Below, piece after piece: positions 43,931-52,493 of a stretch of DNA of 60,458 nucleotides. Position numbers and translations under genes: made by a program. Each line of letters opens with the position of its first letter. Position 1 is the stretch's first letter. Source of the stretch: Sphingobium sp. (GTDB lineage Bacteria; Pseudomonadota; Alphaproteobacteria; Sphingomonadales; Sphingomonadaceae); NCBI GenBank assembly GCA_017745115.1, contig JAGIAA010000012.1, positions 1 to 60,458 of the forward strand, given 5' to 3'. The notes below the pieces were generated by a model. That model was not told the DNA's origin. It did no database searches and saw nothing but the letters and a program-made list of their open reading frames with translations.

Positions 43931-45424
43931 CTAGAATATGACCAGCTTGACCGTGGCGCCCGGCGTGAGCGGGTCGCCTGACTTCATTCCGTTCAGAACA
44001 AGGAAGCGCTCGAGCTGGTGATCGCCATAGGCCATCTGTTGAGCAAGACTGGCCGGCGTATCCCCCGCCCGCACCCGCACCAAATGGATCTTGCGCGATT
44101 TGATCCCGGCTGCCTCCTGGTCGGTCATGCGCACCATGGAGTTCACCGTCGTCACCAGCGCGCCCATGCTCTGGCCTTGCGGCGTTACCACCATGAGCTG
44201 ATAGGCCGTGTTGGACGAATAGGCATAGCCGATGATGGTGACGCTGAGCCGCGAGCCCTGTGAATTGGTCATGCTGGCACTGCCGAAGCTAGCGGCCAGC
44301 CCATTGATCGTCGTGCGCTGCAGGGGAATGGAGCCGATCTGGCTCCCCTGCCCGGCCAATTGCTGGAAGAGGCTTTGAACATAAGCGTCGAGATTGCCGT
44401 CATAGCGCCCGCCGCTGAACTGGGCCTTGGCCGACTGGGACGAAATCGTCACGAAATCCGATTGATTGTCGACCGCATAGCCCTCAGGCACCGTGAATTT
44501 GAGCTTGAGGCCGGGATGCATGAACTGGCGGCCCACGACGATGCCCTGCGCCGCATCGTCCCCGTAGAGCAGGCCTTCGAGATTGCTGATGAACAGCGCC
44601 TTGTTGCGCAGCGTCGCCTTCGAACCGGTCGACCGGGCGGTCTGCAGCGCCCGTGAGACACGTGCGCCTGGATCGGGGTGCGTGCTGGCCCATTCGGGAA
44701 CGCTGCTCGGTGTGCCGCTCACCTGTCCATCGAGCGCGGTCTGCGCCGCGAGGCTGGCCAGCATGGTCGAAAGCGCAGCGGGATCGTAACCGGCCTTGGA
44801 GAGGTATTGAACGCCAAGATCGTCCGCCTCATATTCCTGGGTGCGCGAATATTTGAGCGTCAGCAGCTGCGCGCCGGTGCCGATGCCCTTCTGGAGCAGG
44901 CCGCCGAGCCCGCTATCGCCGGCAACCTGCCCTATCAGCACCTGCCCCAGGACGCCGAGGATCGTGTTCCGGGTCGCCGCGCTCTGGCGCTTCTTGCCAT
45001 GCTGAGCCGCGACATGACCGATCTCGTGGCCAAGAACGCCGGCCAGCTCGGCCTCGTCGTTCATCAACCCCATGAGCTGGCGCGTCACATAGACATAGCC
45101 GCCCGGGATCGCGAAAGCGTTGTTCACCGAGCTGTTGAGCAGGCTGATCGTGAAATCGCCCTGCTGGTTCGAAAGGCTCGACTGGACGGCGATCTTGCGC
45201 CCGACCTGGATCACATAGGCGGCCTGGGGTCCGTCGTAGAGCCCCCCAAATTCCTTGAGCAGTTCGGGATGTGCCTTGGCGCCTTCCGTCTTCTCCGCGG
45301 CGCTCATCGCGCTGACGGTCTGGATCGGCTTGGTCGAGGCAGCATCGCCCTGCGGGGCCAGCACCGCAACGCCACCAGCCAGCAGGATCAGGGCGGCGCC
45401 CCAGTGTTTCACAAATCGCGTCAT
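43931..45424 (-). CDS. Exported M48-family metalloprotease with C-terminal LysM-like domain, 497 aa
   Basis: A signal peptide (MTRFVKHWGAALILLAGGVA) precedes an M48 peptidase domain with the zinc motif VLGHEIGHVAAQHG and the distal Glu in YSRTQEYEADDLGVQYL. NNAFAIPGGYVYVTRQLM is also M48/BepA-like. The C-terminal 50 residues (VRVRAGDTPASLAQQMAYGD, then LVLNGMKSGDPLTPG) look like a LysM peptidoglycan-binding unit. A periplasmic quality-control protease acting on outer-membrane or cell-wall-linked proteins is likely. It is the last gene of a leftward run after accA. Confidence 0.9.
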   Translation of the reverse strand: MTRFVKHWGAALILLAGGVAVLAPQGDAASTKPIQTVSAMSAAEKTEGAKAHPELLKEFGGLYDGPQAAYVIQVGRKIAVQSSLSNQQGDFTISLLNSSVNNAFAIPGGYVYVTRQLMGLMNDEAELAGVLGHEIGHVAAQHGKKRQSAATRNTILGVLGQVLIGQVAGDSGLGGLLQKGIGTGAQLLTLKYSRTQEYEADDLGVQYLSKAGYDPAALSTMLASLAAQTALDGQVSGTPSSVPEWASTHPDPGARVSRALQTARSTGSKATLRNKALFISNLEGLLYGDDAAQGIVVGRQFMHPGLKLKFTVPEGYAVDNQSDFVTISSQSAKAQFSGGRYDGNLDAYVQSLFQQLAGQGSQIGSIPLQRTTINGLAASFGSASMTNSQGSRLSVTIIGYAYSSNTAYQLMVVTPQGQSMGALVTTVNSMVRMTDQEAAGIKSRKIHLVRVRAGDTPASLAQQMAYGDHQLERFLVLNGMKSGDPLTPGATVKLVIF

Positions 45425-45490
45425 GTTCGGCTCCCCAAGGCCGGGAGAGGATAGCCCGACGGGAACCGATTGCAATAATGCTGGCGGGCG

Positions 45491-46435
45491 TCAGCCGCCC
45501 ATCGCCAGGAACTTGTCCGCGCGTTGCTTGCGCAGCTGCTCCGGCTTGAGCCCTTCGAGGTCGCGCAGCTCGGCCACGATCGCCTTGCGAAGGGCTTCGA
45601 TCGCCACCGTCGGTTCGCGATGTGCACCCCCGACCGGTTCAGGCACGATCCGGTCGATCACATCGAGCGCGGAAAGCTGCTGGGCTGAAACCTGCATGGC
45701 TTGCGCGGCGTCGGCTGCCTTGTCGGCGGTGCGCCAGAGAATCGACGCACAACCTTCAGGCGAGATAACGGAATAAATGGCATGCTCGAACATCAGCACG
45801 CTATTGCCCGCCGCCAGCGCGACCGCGCCGCCTGAACCGCCCTCGCCCACGATCACGGCAATGAGCGGCACACCGAGCGCCAGGCAGGCCTCGGTGCCCC
45901 GCGCAATCGCTTCCGCCTGTCCGCGCTCCTCTGCCTGCACGCCGGGGAAAGCGCCCGACGTATCGACCAGGGTCACGACCGGGAGTCCGAAGCGGTCAGC
46001 GAGTTCCATGAGTCGGATCGCCTTCCGATAGCCTTCGGGCATGCCCATGCCGAAATTATGCTTCACGCGGCTGGCTGTGTCATTTCCGCGCTCATGGCCG
46101 ATCAGCATGACCCGGCGGCCGCCGATCGTGGCAAAGCCACCCAAGATCGCCTGGTCGTCGCCAAAGGCACGATCACCGGCGAGTGGCACGAAATCCGAGC
46201 ACATTCCGGCGACAAGGTCGCGGAAATGCGGGCGCTGCGGATGACGCGCCACCTGTGTCTTCTGCCAAGGAGTCAGCTTGGCATAGAGTTCGCCCAGCAT
46301 AGTCGTCGAGCGCTGCTGGAGCTTCTCGATCTCGCTGTCGATGTCGATCGAGCCGCTATCGGCCGTCTCGCGCAGTTCATCGATACGGGCCTGGAGCGCG
46401 GCCACGGGCTTCTCAAAGTCGAGATAAGAAATCAT
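45491..46435 (-). CDS. accA: Acetyl-CoA carboxylase carboxyltransferase subunit alpha, 314 aa
   Basis: Forms malonyl-CoA with AccD, committing carbon to fatty acid synthesis. YLDFEKPVAALQARIDELRE, WQKTQVARHPQRPHFRDLV, MLIGHERGNDT, GMPEGYRKAIRLM, LVDTSGAFPGVQAEERGQAE and GEGGSGGAVALAAGNSVLMF form the full AccA pattern. It starts 9 bases after the xerD stop and is probably in the same transcript. Confidence 0.97.
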   Translation of the reverse strand: MISYLDFEKPVAALQARIDELRETADSGSIDIDSEIEKLQQRSTTMLGELYAKLTPWQKTQVARHPQRPHFRDLVAGMCSDFVPLAGDRAFGDDQAILGGFATIGGRRVMLIGHERGNDTASRVKHNFGMGMPEGYRKAIRLMELADRFGLPVVTLVDTSGAFPGVQAEERGQAEAIARGTEACLALGVPLIAVIVGEGGSGGAVALAAGNSVLMFEHAIYSVISPEGCASILWRTADKAADAAQAMQVSAQQLSALDVIDRIVPEPVGGAHREPTVAIEALRKAIVAELRDLEGLKPEQLRKQRADKFLAMGG

Positions 46436-46444
46436 CGAGGTGCG

Positions 46445-47371
46445 TTAAGCGCCGGGGCGCTTGAGGTCAACGAGCGGATGGCGCGCATTCACGAGCGCGA
46501 CGAGCCGGCTGGCGTCGACATGAGTGTAGATCTGCGTGGTCGCGATGTCGGCATGGCCGAGCATCGCCTGCAGCGCACGGAGATCTGCGCCCCCTTCGAG
46601 CAGGTGCGTCGCGAAGGCATGGCGCAGGACGTGCGGGCTGACGCGAGCGGGATCGATGCCGGCGGCCGCAGCCAATGCCCGCACGAGCTGGAAGAGACGG
46701 ATGCGCGAAAGATGGCTGGCACCCGAGGGAAAGAGCCACAGGCTGGCTTCCGGAACATGAGAGCGCCAGGCAGCGATGGCGGCGCGCGCGCGGTCCGAGA
46801 TCGGCACGAGACGCTCGCGCCCACCCTTGCCGCGCAGGATCAAATAGGGCCGGTCGGTCGAAACGGCACGCAACGGCAGCGAAACGAGCTCAGAGGCGCG
46901 CAGTCCCGATCCGTAGAGCAGTTCGATGAGGGCAGCGAGACGCAGATCCAGCGGATCGGGTGGCGAGCGATCGAGTCGAGCCTGGATTGCGCCAAACAGG
47001 GCCTCGACATCGTCATGGCTCAACACTTTGGGAAGCGGCCGGCGGGTCGTCGGGCGCGGCAAGGCGGCGGACGGATTGTCGGCCCGAATGCCCTCGGCCT
47101 CCAGGAAGCCGAAGAATCCGCGCAAAGTCGAGGATTTGCGGGCAAGACTGGACGATGAAAGCGTCGCCCAGCCCTGCGCCAGGCGTCCCAGAGATTGCCC
47201 ATTGGCCTCAGACAGGTTGCCGATGCGTCCCGCAGCGTCTTCCAGGTCATTACGATAAGCGAGGAGCGTGTTGCGTGCCGCGCCGCGCTCAGCAGCCAGC
47301 ATGGCGAGATAGCGGTCGATCATGGCCGCATCGGTCCGGCTGACCGGACCCGCGTCCCCGATCTCGGTCAT
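46445..47371 (-). CDS. xerD: Tyrosine recombinase XerD, 308 aa
   Basis: A site-specific recombinase for chromosome-dimer resolution at dif. The N-terminal SAM-like core-binding domain (MIDRYLAMLAAERGAARNTL) precedes the catalytic domain with Arg in LLYGSGLRASELVSL, HVLRHAFATHLLEGGADLRA (H-x-x-R), GHADIATTQIYTHVD (H, then nucleophile Tyr). Length and position beside accA match chromosomal XerD. The start overlaps the stop of the large unknown exported-protein gene by 4 bases. Confidence 0.94.
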   Translation of the reverse strand: MTEIGDAGPVSRTDAAMIDRYLAMLAAERGAARNTLLAYRNDLEDAAGRIGNLSEANGQSLGRLAQGWATLSSSSLARKSSTLRGFFGFLEAEGIRADNPSAALPRPTTRRPLPKVLSHDDVEALFGAIQARLDRSPPDPLDLRLAALIELLYGSGLRASELVSLPLRAVSTDRPYLILRGKGGRERLVPISDRARAAIAAWRSHVPEASLWLFPSGASHLSRIRLFQLVRALAAAAGIDPARVSPHVLRHAFATHLLEGGADLRALQAMLGHADIATTQIYTHVDASRLVALVNARHPLVDLKRPGA

Positions 47372-49215
47372 CCCGCCCGCGCCATGGCCTCGGCGGCGAT
47401 CATCCGGGCGTAGGGGTCGAGCCCGACCTGCCTCAGCGCTGCCGTGATGAAATAGAGATGGCGGGCAGGCACGGCATTCCAGTCATTGGTCTGCAGTCCC
47501 ACAGCCACGAGCAATGCGACCGTCCCCTTCTCGCCCCGGCTTGCCGCCGCCATGATCGCGCGCGCCCATTTGCCTCGCGGCGCCGGGTCGATACCCATGT
47601 CACGGAGAAGACCGGCCCGATCCGTCGTGGGAATGCGGTCGAGCCCCGCCAGCGAAGCGACAAGATAATGCCCGACGCGGCCGTCCTTGCTCTCATCCGC
47701 ACCGACGAAATCGCGGATGCGCGATGCGGCGAGCGGCACGCGCGGCTGCGGCGTACCGGTCGCCAGCATCGCCCAGGAGCGCTGGCGCGCATCGCCCGAC
47801 AGGCCCTCGGCGATCTCCGACCAGCGCGCCGCACTGCGGTCATAACCGGACGACAGCATGGCGGCGATCAGCCAGGGCGTGTCTTCGCCGGCAATATTCT
47901 CCGGCTTTACCGTCGCAGCGGCGCGCGCAATGACGGGCAGCGCGGCATAGTCGACGCCACCCGGACCTGCGGCAGCTTTGTCGGCGCGATCACGGCTCCA
48001 GAAATCATGCATCGCCCCGATGCGCTCTTCACTGGCCTCGCCGGCATAAGCGGTGCGAAGCAGGTCGCCGATATCCTGTGCCGGTCCTTCGGCATCCGGC
48101 TCGCTATTCCATGAATCGTAGAAGCCGCGCGCCGCCGTACCGGAAAAGACGCCAAGCCGTGTCGCCGTCACCGTGCCGGGCAAACGCTGCAGGGACGTCA
48201 GCATCGGCGCGCGCGCTTCCCAGGCGCGCACTTGCTGCCCCACCGTGGCGTACAGCTCCTCCGGAATGGCGACATTGGTCGCGGTGGCGAGACCGAAGCG
48301 CCATGTCGTGAGCCGATCGACGCCTGCCCACTCGATTTTGACCGAACGGCGGCTGGCGGGACCTGCGCCCACCGTCTTCTCGGCAAGGCGATAGTCGATG
48401 CCGCGGGCAATGCCCCGCCGTTCGGCCTGGCCCAGAATCGCCGTCGCGCTGTTTTGGTCCGCCGAGAAGGACGCGCAGATCGCCTGCGCCATGAACCAGC
48501 TCGGCTCATTGGAGAAGTCGCGGGCGCGCGGCAGCAGCGGACACATGCCCGCCGGATCGGCCGACGCGAGCAACGACTGCATCGCGATCGCATAGAGCCG
48601 CCGCGTATAACGGTCGTTGTCGACGCCCTGGATGAGCAGGCGGGCATTATCGGCCTCGCCCATGCGCAGCAGCAGCCATGACCGCTCGGCGACCCAGTCG
48701 GCGCCGGCAATGCCGGCCGGTGTGTCGCTTTGGGTGAGCAGGGCGCGGCGGAGCAGGATGCTCGCCCAGCGTGATGCGATCGGCGCCCGCGTCGCCGCCA
48801 TGATCCGTGCCTTGTCGAGCCCCGCGGCATAACCGAAGGCGCCCCCGCCCAGACCGCCGAGGTCCGGTGTCAGCGGGCCGATGCGATCGAGCGAATGCCT
48901 CGCCGCTGCCGGCAAGTCGACGCCGCCTTCCACGATGGTTTCGCCCTGGGCCTCATTGAGCAGGCCGCCTTCGCCCGGAGCGCCCGGCACGGCCTCTGCC
49001 GCCTGGTCCGAGAGGCTCCCGGACGGCGGCGGCGGAGACGTCGGCGTTGGCGTAGCAGCCGGCTGGGGCTGGGCCGGCTGGCGCGGCGCGGGCGGCTGGG
49101 GCGCGCCGAAGCCTTCCGGCAGGATCGATTCGGGGCCCTGCGCGAGCACGGGTATCGCCAGCGCCACAGCGCCGGCGCCGATCAGCGCATGCCATCGCTT
49201 GAGCCGGACGGCCAT
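47368..49215 (-). CDS. Large exported protein of unknown function, 615 aa
   Basis: I do not recognise a domain. A signal peptide or anchor (MAVRLKRWHALIGAGAVALA, then IPVLA) is followed by about 60 residues rich in Pro, Ala and Gln. The rest appears mostly helical, with many short Ala/Arg-rich helices (for example RWASILLRRALLTQSDTPAG and WLLLRMGEADNARLLIQGVD) that could be TPR-like. It lies 4 bases after a 57-aa membrane protein gene and overlaps xerD by 4 bases, so all three should be co-transcribed. A periplasmic helical-repeat scaffold is my best guess, with low certainty. Confidence 0.75.
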   Translation of the reverse strand: MAVRLKRWHALIGAGAVALAIPVLAQGPESILPEGFGAPQPPAPRQPAQPQPAATPTPTSPPPPSGSLSDQAAEAVPGAPGEGGLLNEAQGETIVEGGVDLPAAARHSLDRIGPLTPDLGGLGGGAFGYAAGLDKARIMAATRAPIASRWASILLRRALLTQSDTPAGIAGADWVAERSWLLLRMGEADNARLLIQGVDNDRYTRRLYAIAMQSLLASADPAGMCPLLPRARDFSNEPSWFMAQAICASFSADQNSATAILGQAERRGIARGIDYRLAEKTVGAGPASRRSVKIEWAGVDRLTTWRFGLATATNVAIPEELYATVGQQVRAWEARAPMLTSLQRLPGTVTATRLGVFSGTAARGFYDSWNSEPDAEGPAQDIGDLLRTAYAGEASEERIGAMHDFWSRDRADKAAAGPGGVDYAALPVIARAAATVKPENIAGEDTPWLIAAMLSSGYDRSAARWSEIAEGLSGDARQRSWAMLATGTPQPRVPLAASRIRDFVGADESKDGRVGHYLVASLAGLDRIPTTDRAGLLRDMGIDPAPRGKWARAIMAAASRGEKGTVALLVAVGLQTNDWNAVPARHLYFITAALRQVGLDPYARMIAAEAMARAG

Positions 49216-49219
49216 GGCC

Positions 49220-49393
49220 TTAGTGCCCGAGCTGCTCGGACGGAATGGCGATTTCGACGTGCTGCTGAGGCCGCTCTCCGCCCTTCATCCAGGCTGCCAC
49301 GAGCACGCCGATGACGATGACGGCAGCGAGGATCAGCAAGAGCGAAAATGGACTGCGGCGGCGGCGGGCGGGTTCGTAACGGCTGATCTTCAT
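49220..49393 (-). CDS. Small single-pass membrane protein, 57 aa
   Basis: The protein starts MKISRYEPARRRRSPFSLLL and continues through one hydrophobic helix (ILAAVIVIGVLVAAWMKGG) into a short tail (HVEIAIPSEQLGH). The basic N-terminus predicts an inside N-terminus and periplasmic tail. GAAGGACC precedes the ATG at 49393. It is the first gene of the leftward unit with the 615-aa exported protein and xerD, and is divergent from aroK. Function unknown. Confidence 0.78.
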   Translation of the reverse strand: MKISRYEPARRRRSPFSLLLILAAVIVIGVLVAAWMKGGERPQQHVEIAIPSEQLGH

Positions 49394-49489
49394 GGTCCTT
49401 CTCGAACCGGCTGCATTTGCCGTGAGCGGCGGGAGCGCGGTCGGAACGGCGTTGCCACACGCGCAGGCGACTGTATAGCCGCGCTCGTC

Positions 49490-50029
49490 ATGCTGCGAAA
49501 TGATAAATATGCCGAAAGGGGCGTCAAAGCATCGCTCGTCCTTGTGGGGTTGATGGGTGTCGGCAAGTCGACCATCGGCCGGCGGCTGGCTGCGCGGCTT
49601 GGCCTGCCGTTCGTCGATGCCGACGAGGAAATCGAGCGGGCAGCCGGCATGACCATCCAGGAAATCTTCGATCGCCATGGTGAAGCCGCTTTCCGCGATG
49701 GCGAGCGGCGCGTGATCGCTCGCCTCATCGACGGCTCCCCCAAGGTGATTGCGACCGGGGGCGGCGCGTTCGTCAACGCGCAGACCCGCACCCTCATCCT
49801 CGGCAAGGCGACAGCCATCTGGCTCGACGCGGATATCGATGTCCTCGTCGGCCGCGTGTCCCGCCGCGACGGCCGCCCTTTACTCAAGGGCAAGGATCCG
49901 CGCGAGGTGCTCACCCGCCTCGCCGCCGAGCGCAGCCCATTTTATGAACAGGCCCCGATCCGCGTGAGAAGCACTGATTCGCCCCATGACGCGACGGTCG
50001 AGGCCATTATCGAGGCGATCCGGCAATGA
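49490..50029 (+). CDS. aroK: Shikimate kinase, 179 aa
   Basis: Phosphorylates shikimate in aromatic amino acid synthesis. The P-loop is LVGLMGVGKSTIGRRLAARL; DADEEIERAAGMTIQEIFDR binds shikimate, FRDGERRVI carries the conserved Arg, and VIATGGGAFV is the GGG motif. RDGRPLLKGKDPREVL holds the lid Arg. I used the ATG at 49490; the frame extends upstream only as antisense of neighbours. It overlaps aroB by 4 bases. Confidence 0.96.
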   Translation: MLRNDKYAERGVKASLVLVGLMGVGKSTIGRRLAARLGLPFVDADEEIERAAGMTIQEIFDRHGEAAFRDGERRVIARLIDGSPKVIATGGGAFVNAQTRTLILGKATAIWLDADIDVLVGRVSRRDGRPLLKGKDPREVLTRLAAERSPFYEQAPIRVRSTDSPHDATVEAIIEAIRQ

Positions 50030-51132
50030 CGACCGTCCCCGTTTCCCTCGGTGAGCGTAGCTACAAGGTCCGCATCGAGCCCGGCCTGCTCGAACGGGCG
50101 GGCGAAGTGCTCGAGCCTTATGCCGGCAAGCGCCCCTTCGTCATCGTCACCGACGAGAATGTCGCGGCCCAGCCCTTCTTCTGGACGCTGTACAACGCAC
50201 TGTCATCCGTCGGCCCCGCGCCGCAGGTCATCAAGCTTCCGCCCGGTGAAGGCACCAAGAGCTGGGCCCAGCTCGAAGCGCTGACCGACCAGCTGATCGA
50301 GCTCGGCGTGGAGCGCAGCGACCATGTCATCGCCCTTGGCGGCGGTGTCATCGGCGATCTCGTGGGCTTTGCAGCCTCTGTGGTGAAGCGCGGCTGTAAT
50401 TTCATCCAGATCCCAACCACGCTGCTCGCCCAAGTCGACAGTTCGGTCGGCGGCAAGACCGCGATCAACAGCCGCGCGGGCAAGAACCTGATCGGCGCCT
50501 TCCACCAGCCTGCTCTGGTGCTGATCGACCCCGACACACTCGATACGCTGCCGCCGCGTGAGACGCGGGCGGGCTATGCCGAGATCGTCAAATACGGCCT
50601 GATCGACGATCCGGACTTCTTCGGCTGGTGCGAGGCGAACGGCACGGCCCTGCTGAATGGCAGTGGCGCCGCGCGCGAATATGCCATTGCCAAGAGCGTC
50701 GCCGCCAAGGCCGCCATCGTCTCCGAAGACGAGCGCGAAACCACCGGCCGGCGGGCCCTGCTCAATCTCGGACATACATTCGGCCATGCGCTGGAAGCCG
50801 ACACCGGATTTTCCGACAAGCTGCTCCACGGCGAGGCGGTCGCCGCGGGCATGGCGCTCGCCTTCGCTTATTCGGTGCGCCGAGGTGAATGCTCCGGCCA
50901 GGAAGCCGGCCGTGTAGCCGGTCATCTGCGCACCGCAGGCCTGCCGGCCAGCCTTGCCGATGCAGACGTGTCGGCCAGCGGCGAGACGCTCGTAGGCCAC
51001 ATGCTCCACGACAAGAAAATGGCGGGCGGGACCCTGCCTTTCCTGCTCGCGCGCGGCATTGGCCAGACCTATCTCGCGAAGAATGTCGATCTCGCGGACG
51101 TCGCTGCATTCCTGGACGAAAGCCGGGGCTAG
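50026..51132 (+). CDS. aroB: 3-dehydroquinate synthase, 368 aa
   Basis: Second step of the shikimate pathway, converting DAHP to 3-dehydroquinate with NAD+ and a divalent metal. HVIALGGGVIGDLVGFAASV, IQIPTTLLAQVDSSVGGKTA, NSRAGKNLIGAFHQPALVLI, GYAEIVKYGLI and LNLGHTFGHALE are the full set of conserved blocks, including metal-binding Glu and His residues. It is coupled to aroK. Its stop overlaps the end of the convergent DUF423 gene by 4 bases. Confidence 0.97.
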   Translation: MTTVPVSLGERSYKVRIEPGLLERAGEVLEPYAGKRPFVIVTDENVAAQPFFWTLYNALSSVGPAPQVIKLPPGEGTKSWAQLEALTDQLIELGVERSDHVIALGGGVIGDLVGFAASVVKRGCNFIQIPTTLLAQVDSSVGGKTAINSRAGKNLIGAFHQPALVLIDPDTLDTLPPRETRAGYAEIVKYGLIDDPDFFGWCEANGTALLNGSGAAREYAIAKSVAAKAAIVSEDERETTGRRALLNLGHTFGHALEADTGFSDKLLHGEAVAAGMALAFAYSVRRGECSGQEAGRVAGHLRTAGLPASLADADVSASGETLVGHMLHDKKMAGGTLPFLLARGIGQTYLAKNVDLADVAAFLDESRG

Positions 51133-51479
51133 ATCCGGCCCTTGAAGAAACTCCAGGCGGCCCACAGCCAGCCCGCGATCATCAGTACGCCGCCGATCGG
51201 CGTGATCGCCCCGAACCAGCGCGGCGCGCCCAACGCCATCGCGTAGAGCGTCGCCGCGAACAGCACGCTCCCCGCCAGCAGCAACCATGCCGGCCGCGCC
51301 AGCACTGGCCAGCGGATCAGCAGCAACGCAGCTGCGGCATGCACCAGCTGATAATGCCCGCCCGTCTGCAGCCATTCCGCCGCCTGCGCCGAGCTCGCCG
51401 CATGCGCGCCGAATGCCGCCGCCCCGACCGCAATTGCCGCGCTCAGCGCCGCGAAACCGGCAATCCGCCCCTCAGCCAT
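51129..51479 (-). CDS. DUF423 membrane protein, 116 aa
   Basis: A four-helix membrane protein. FAALSAAIAVGAAAFGAHA at the N-terminus and RWFGAITPIGGVLMIAGWLW at the C-terminus are the DUF423 (YgdD-like) signatures, with GGHYQLVHAAAALLLI between. Function unknown in the family. The ATG at 51479 was chosen as the family start and overlaps the Fe-S scaffold-like gene by 8 bases. Confidence 0.9.
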   Translation of the reverse strand: MAEGRIAGFAALSAAIAVGAAAFGAHAASSAQAAEWLQTGGHYQLVHAAAALLLIRWPVLARPAWLLLAGSVLFAATLYAMALGAPRWFGAITPIGGVLMIAGWLWAAWSFFKGRI

Positions 51480-51903
51480 CGACCGCTGCCCGATCAAGCG
51501 CCGCGCTGGCCGCCTCGAAGGCAAGCCGCATCGAGGGATGGCGTGCCGGATAATCCTTTCCCGCCGCTAGCAGGCCGATCTCCGGCCAATCCGGAAGCGC
51601 GTCCGTCTCGCCAGCCAGATAAGCCCGCCAGGCCTCGCCCGCAGCCCCGATTTCTGTAGAATTTCGTCCCTTTGCGCCCAGCGCCATGATCGCCGCCGCC
51701 GCTTGGCCCAGCGCACAGGCCTTGGCGTCGAGCCCGACCGCCGCGACCGTTCCATCCTCGGCCAACGCCAGTGTCACGGTCATGCGGCTGCCGCAGGTCG
51801 GCGAACGCCGTTCCTCGCGCAGTGGCGCGTCGGCCAGCGGCGGAAACTCCGCGACCCGTGCCGCCATGCGCAGCACATCGATACTGTAGAGTGTGCCGCT
51901 CAC
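51472..51903 (-). CDS. NifU/IscU-like iron-sulfur scaffold family protein, 143 aa
   Basis: An IscU-N-like fold with Cys in RRSPTCGSRMTVTLAL and KACALGQAAAAIMA. The third Cys of a classical IscU is not evident; the corresponding C-terminal position is in YPARHPSMRLAFEA, with no Cys. So it may be a degenerate or carrier-type member rather than the main scaffold. It overlaps the DUF423 gene and lies 7 bases after cvpA on the same strand. Confidence 0.8.
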   Translation of the reverse strand: MSGTLYSIDVLRMAARVAEFPPLADAPLREERRSPTCGSRMTVTLALAEDGTVAAVGLDAKACALGQAAAAIMALGAKGRNSTEIGAAGEAWRAYLAGETDALPDWPEIGLLAAGKDYPARHPSMRLAFEAASAALDRAAVDG

Positions 51904-51910
51904 TTCAGTC

Positions 51911-52483
51911 TCAAGGCTCGGCCTTGTTGATCGGGATCGCGTCGCCGTCCGGCTTGGCCTTGTCCTCTCCGAAGCTGGTCAAGCCGCCGTCCCGGCTGTT
52001 CTGCGCCACCCAGCTGCTCATTGCCTCGCTGCTGGCGTTGAGCAGCGGATCGCTGCGCGACAGGCGCAGCCAGTCCGGCTTCACCGACGTCTGGCCGTAG
52101 AGCGCGTGATAGACGAAGATAAAGCCGACATAGCAGACCGTGACGATGAGCAGGCCCTTGATGGCGCCGAAGCCGAAGCCGAGCACACGATCGAAGAAAC
52201 CGAGCCCAGCATTACGGATCTGGCTGGAAATCGTGCTGGCGAGAAGTTTGGTCGCCAGGAAGACCGATCCGAAGATCAGCACGAGAGCGAGCAGCGCAGC
52301 CACATATTCGCTGCCGAGATGCGGCGCGGCCCAATTGGTGATCGGCCCGTGCAGCAGGCGAACCGCGACAATGCCGGCCACGACAGCGCACAGCGCAAGC
52401 ACTTCCTTGACGAAACCCTTCATCAAGCCCCGGGCGCCGAATGCACCCACGACAAGCAAGACGACGATGTCGAACGCGGCCAT
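51911..52483 (-). CDS. cvpA: CvpA family membrane protein, 190 aa
   Basis: Four TM helices, starting FDIVVLLVVGAFGARGLMKG and FVKEVLALCAVVAGIVAVRL, with GFFDRVLGFGFGAIKGLLIV as the family block. CvpA was named for colicin V production and is linked to envelope stress tolerance. The start at 52483 removes a short upstream extension that overlaps no family sequence. It lies 10 bases after radA on the same strand. Confidence 0.93.
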   Translation of the reverse strand: MAAFDIVVLLVVGAFGARGLMKGFVKEVLALCAVVAGIVAVRLLHGPITNWAAPHLGSEYVAALLALVLIFGSVFLATKLLASTISSQIRNAGLGFFDRVLGFGFGAIKGLLIVTVCYVGFIFVYHALYGQTSVKPDWLRLSRSDPLLNASSEAMSSWVAQNSRDGGLTSFGEDKAKPDGDAIPINKAEP

Positions 52484-52493
52484 GGCTGCTGAG

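Noticed and set aside
46445..47371. Phage or integron integrase
   Set aside because: Length, motifs and the accA neighbour fit the chromosomal XerD; no phage or cassette genes flank it.
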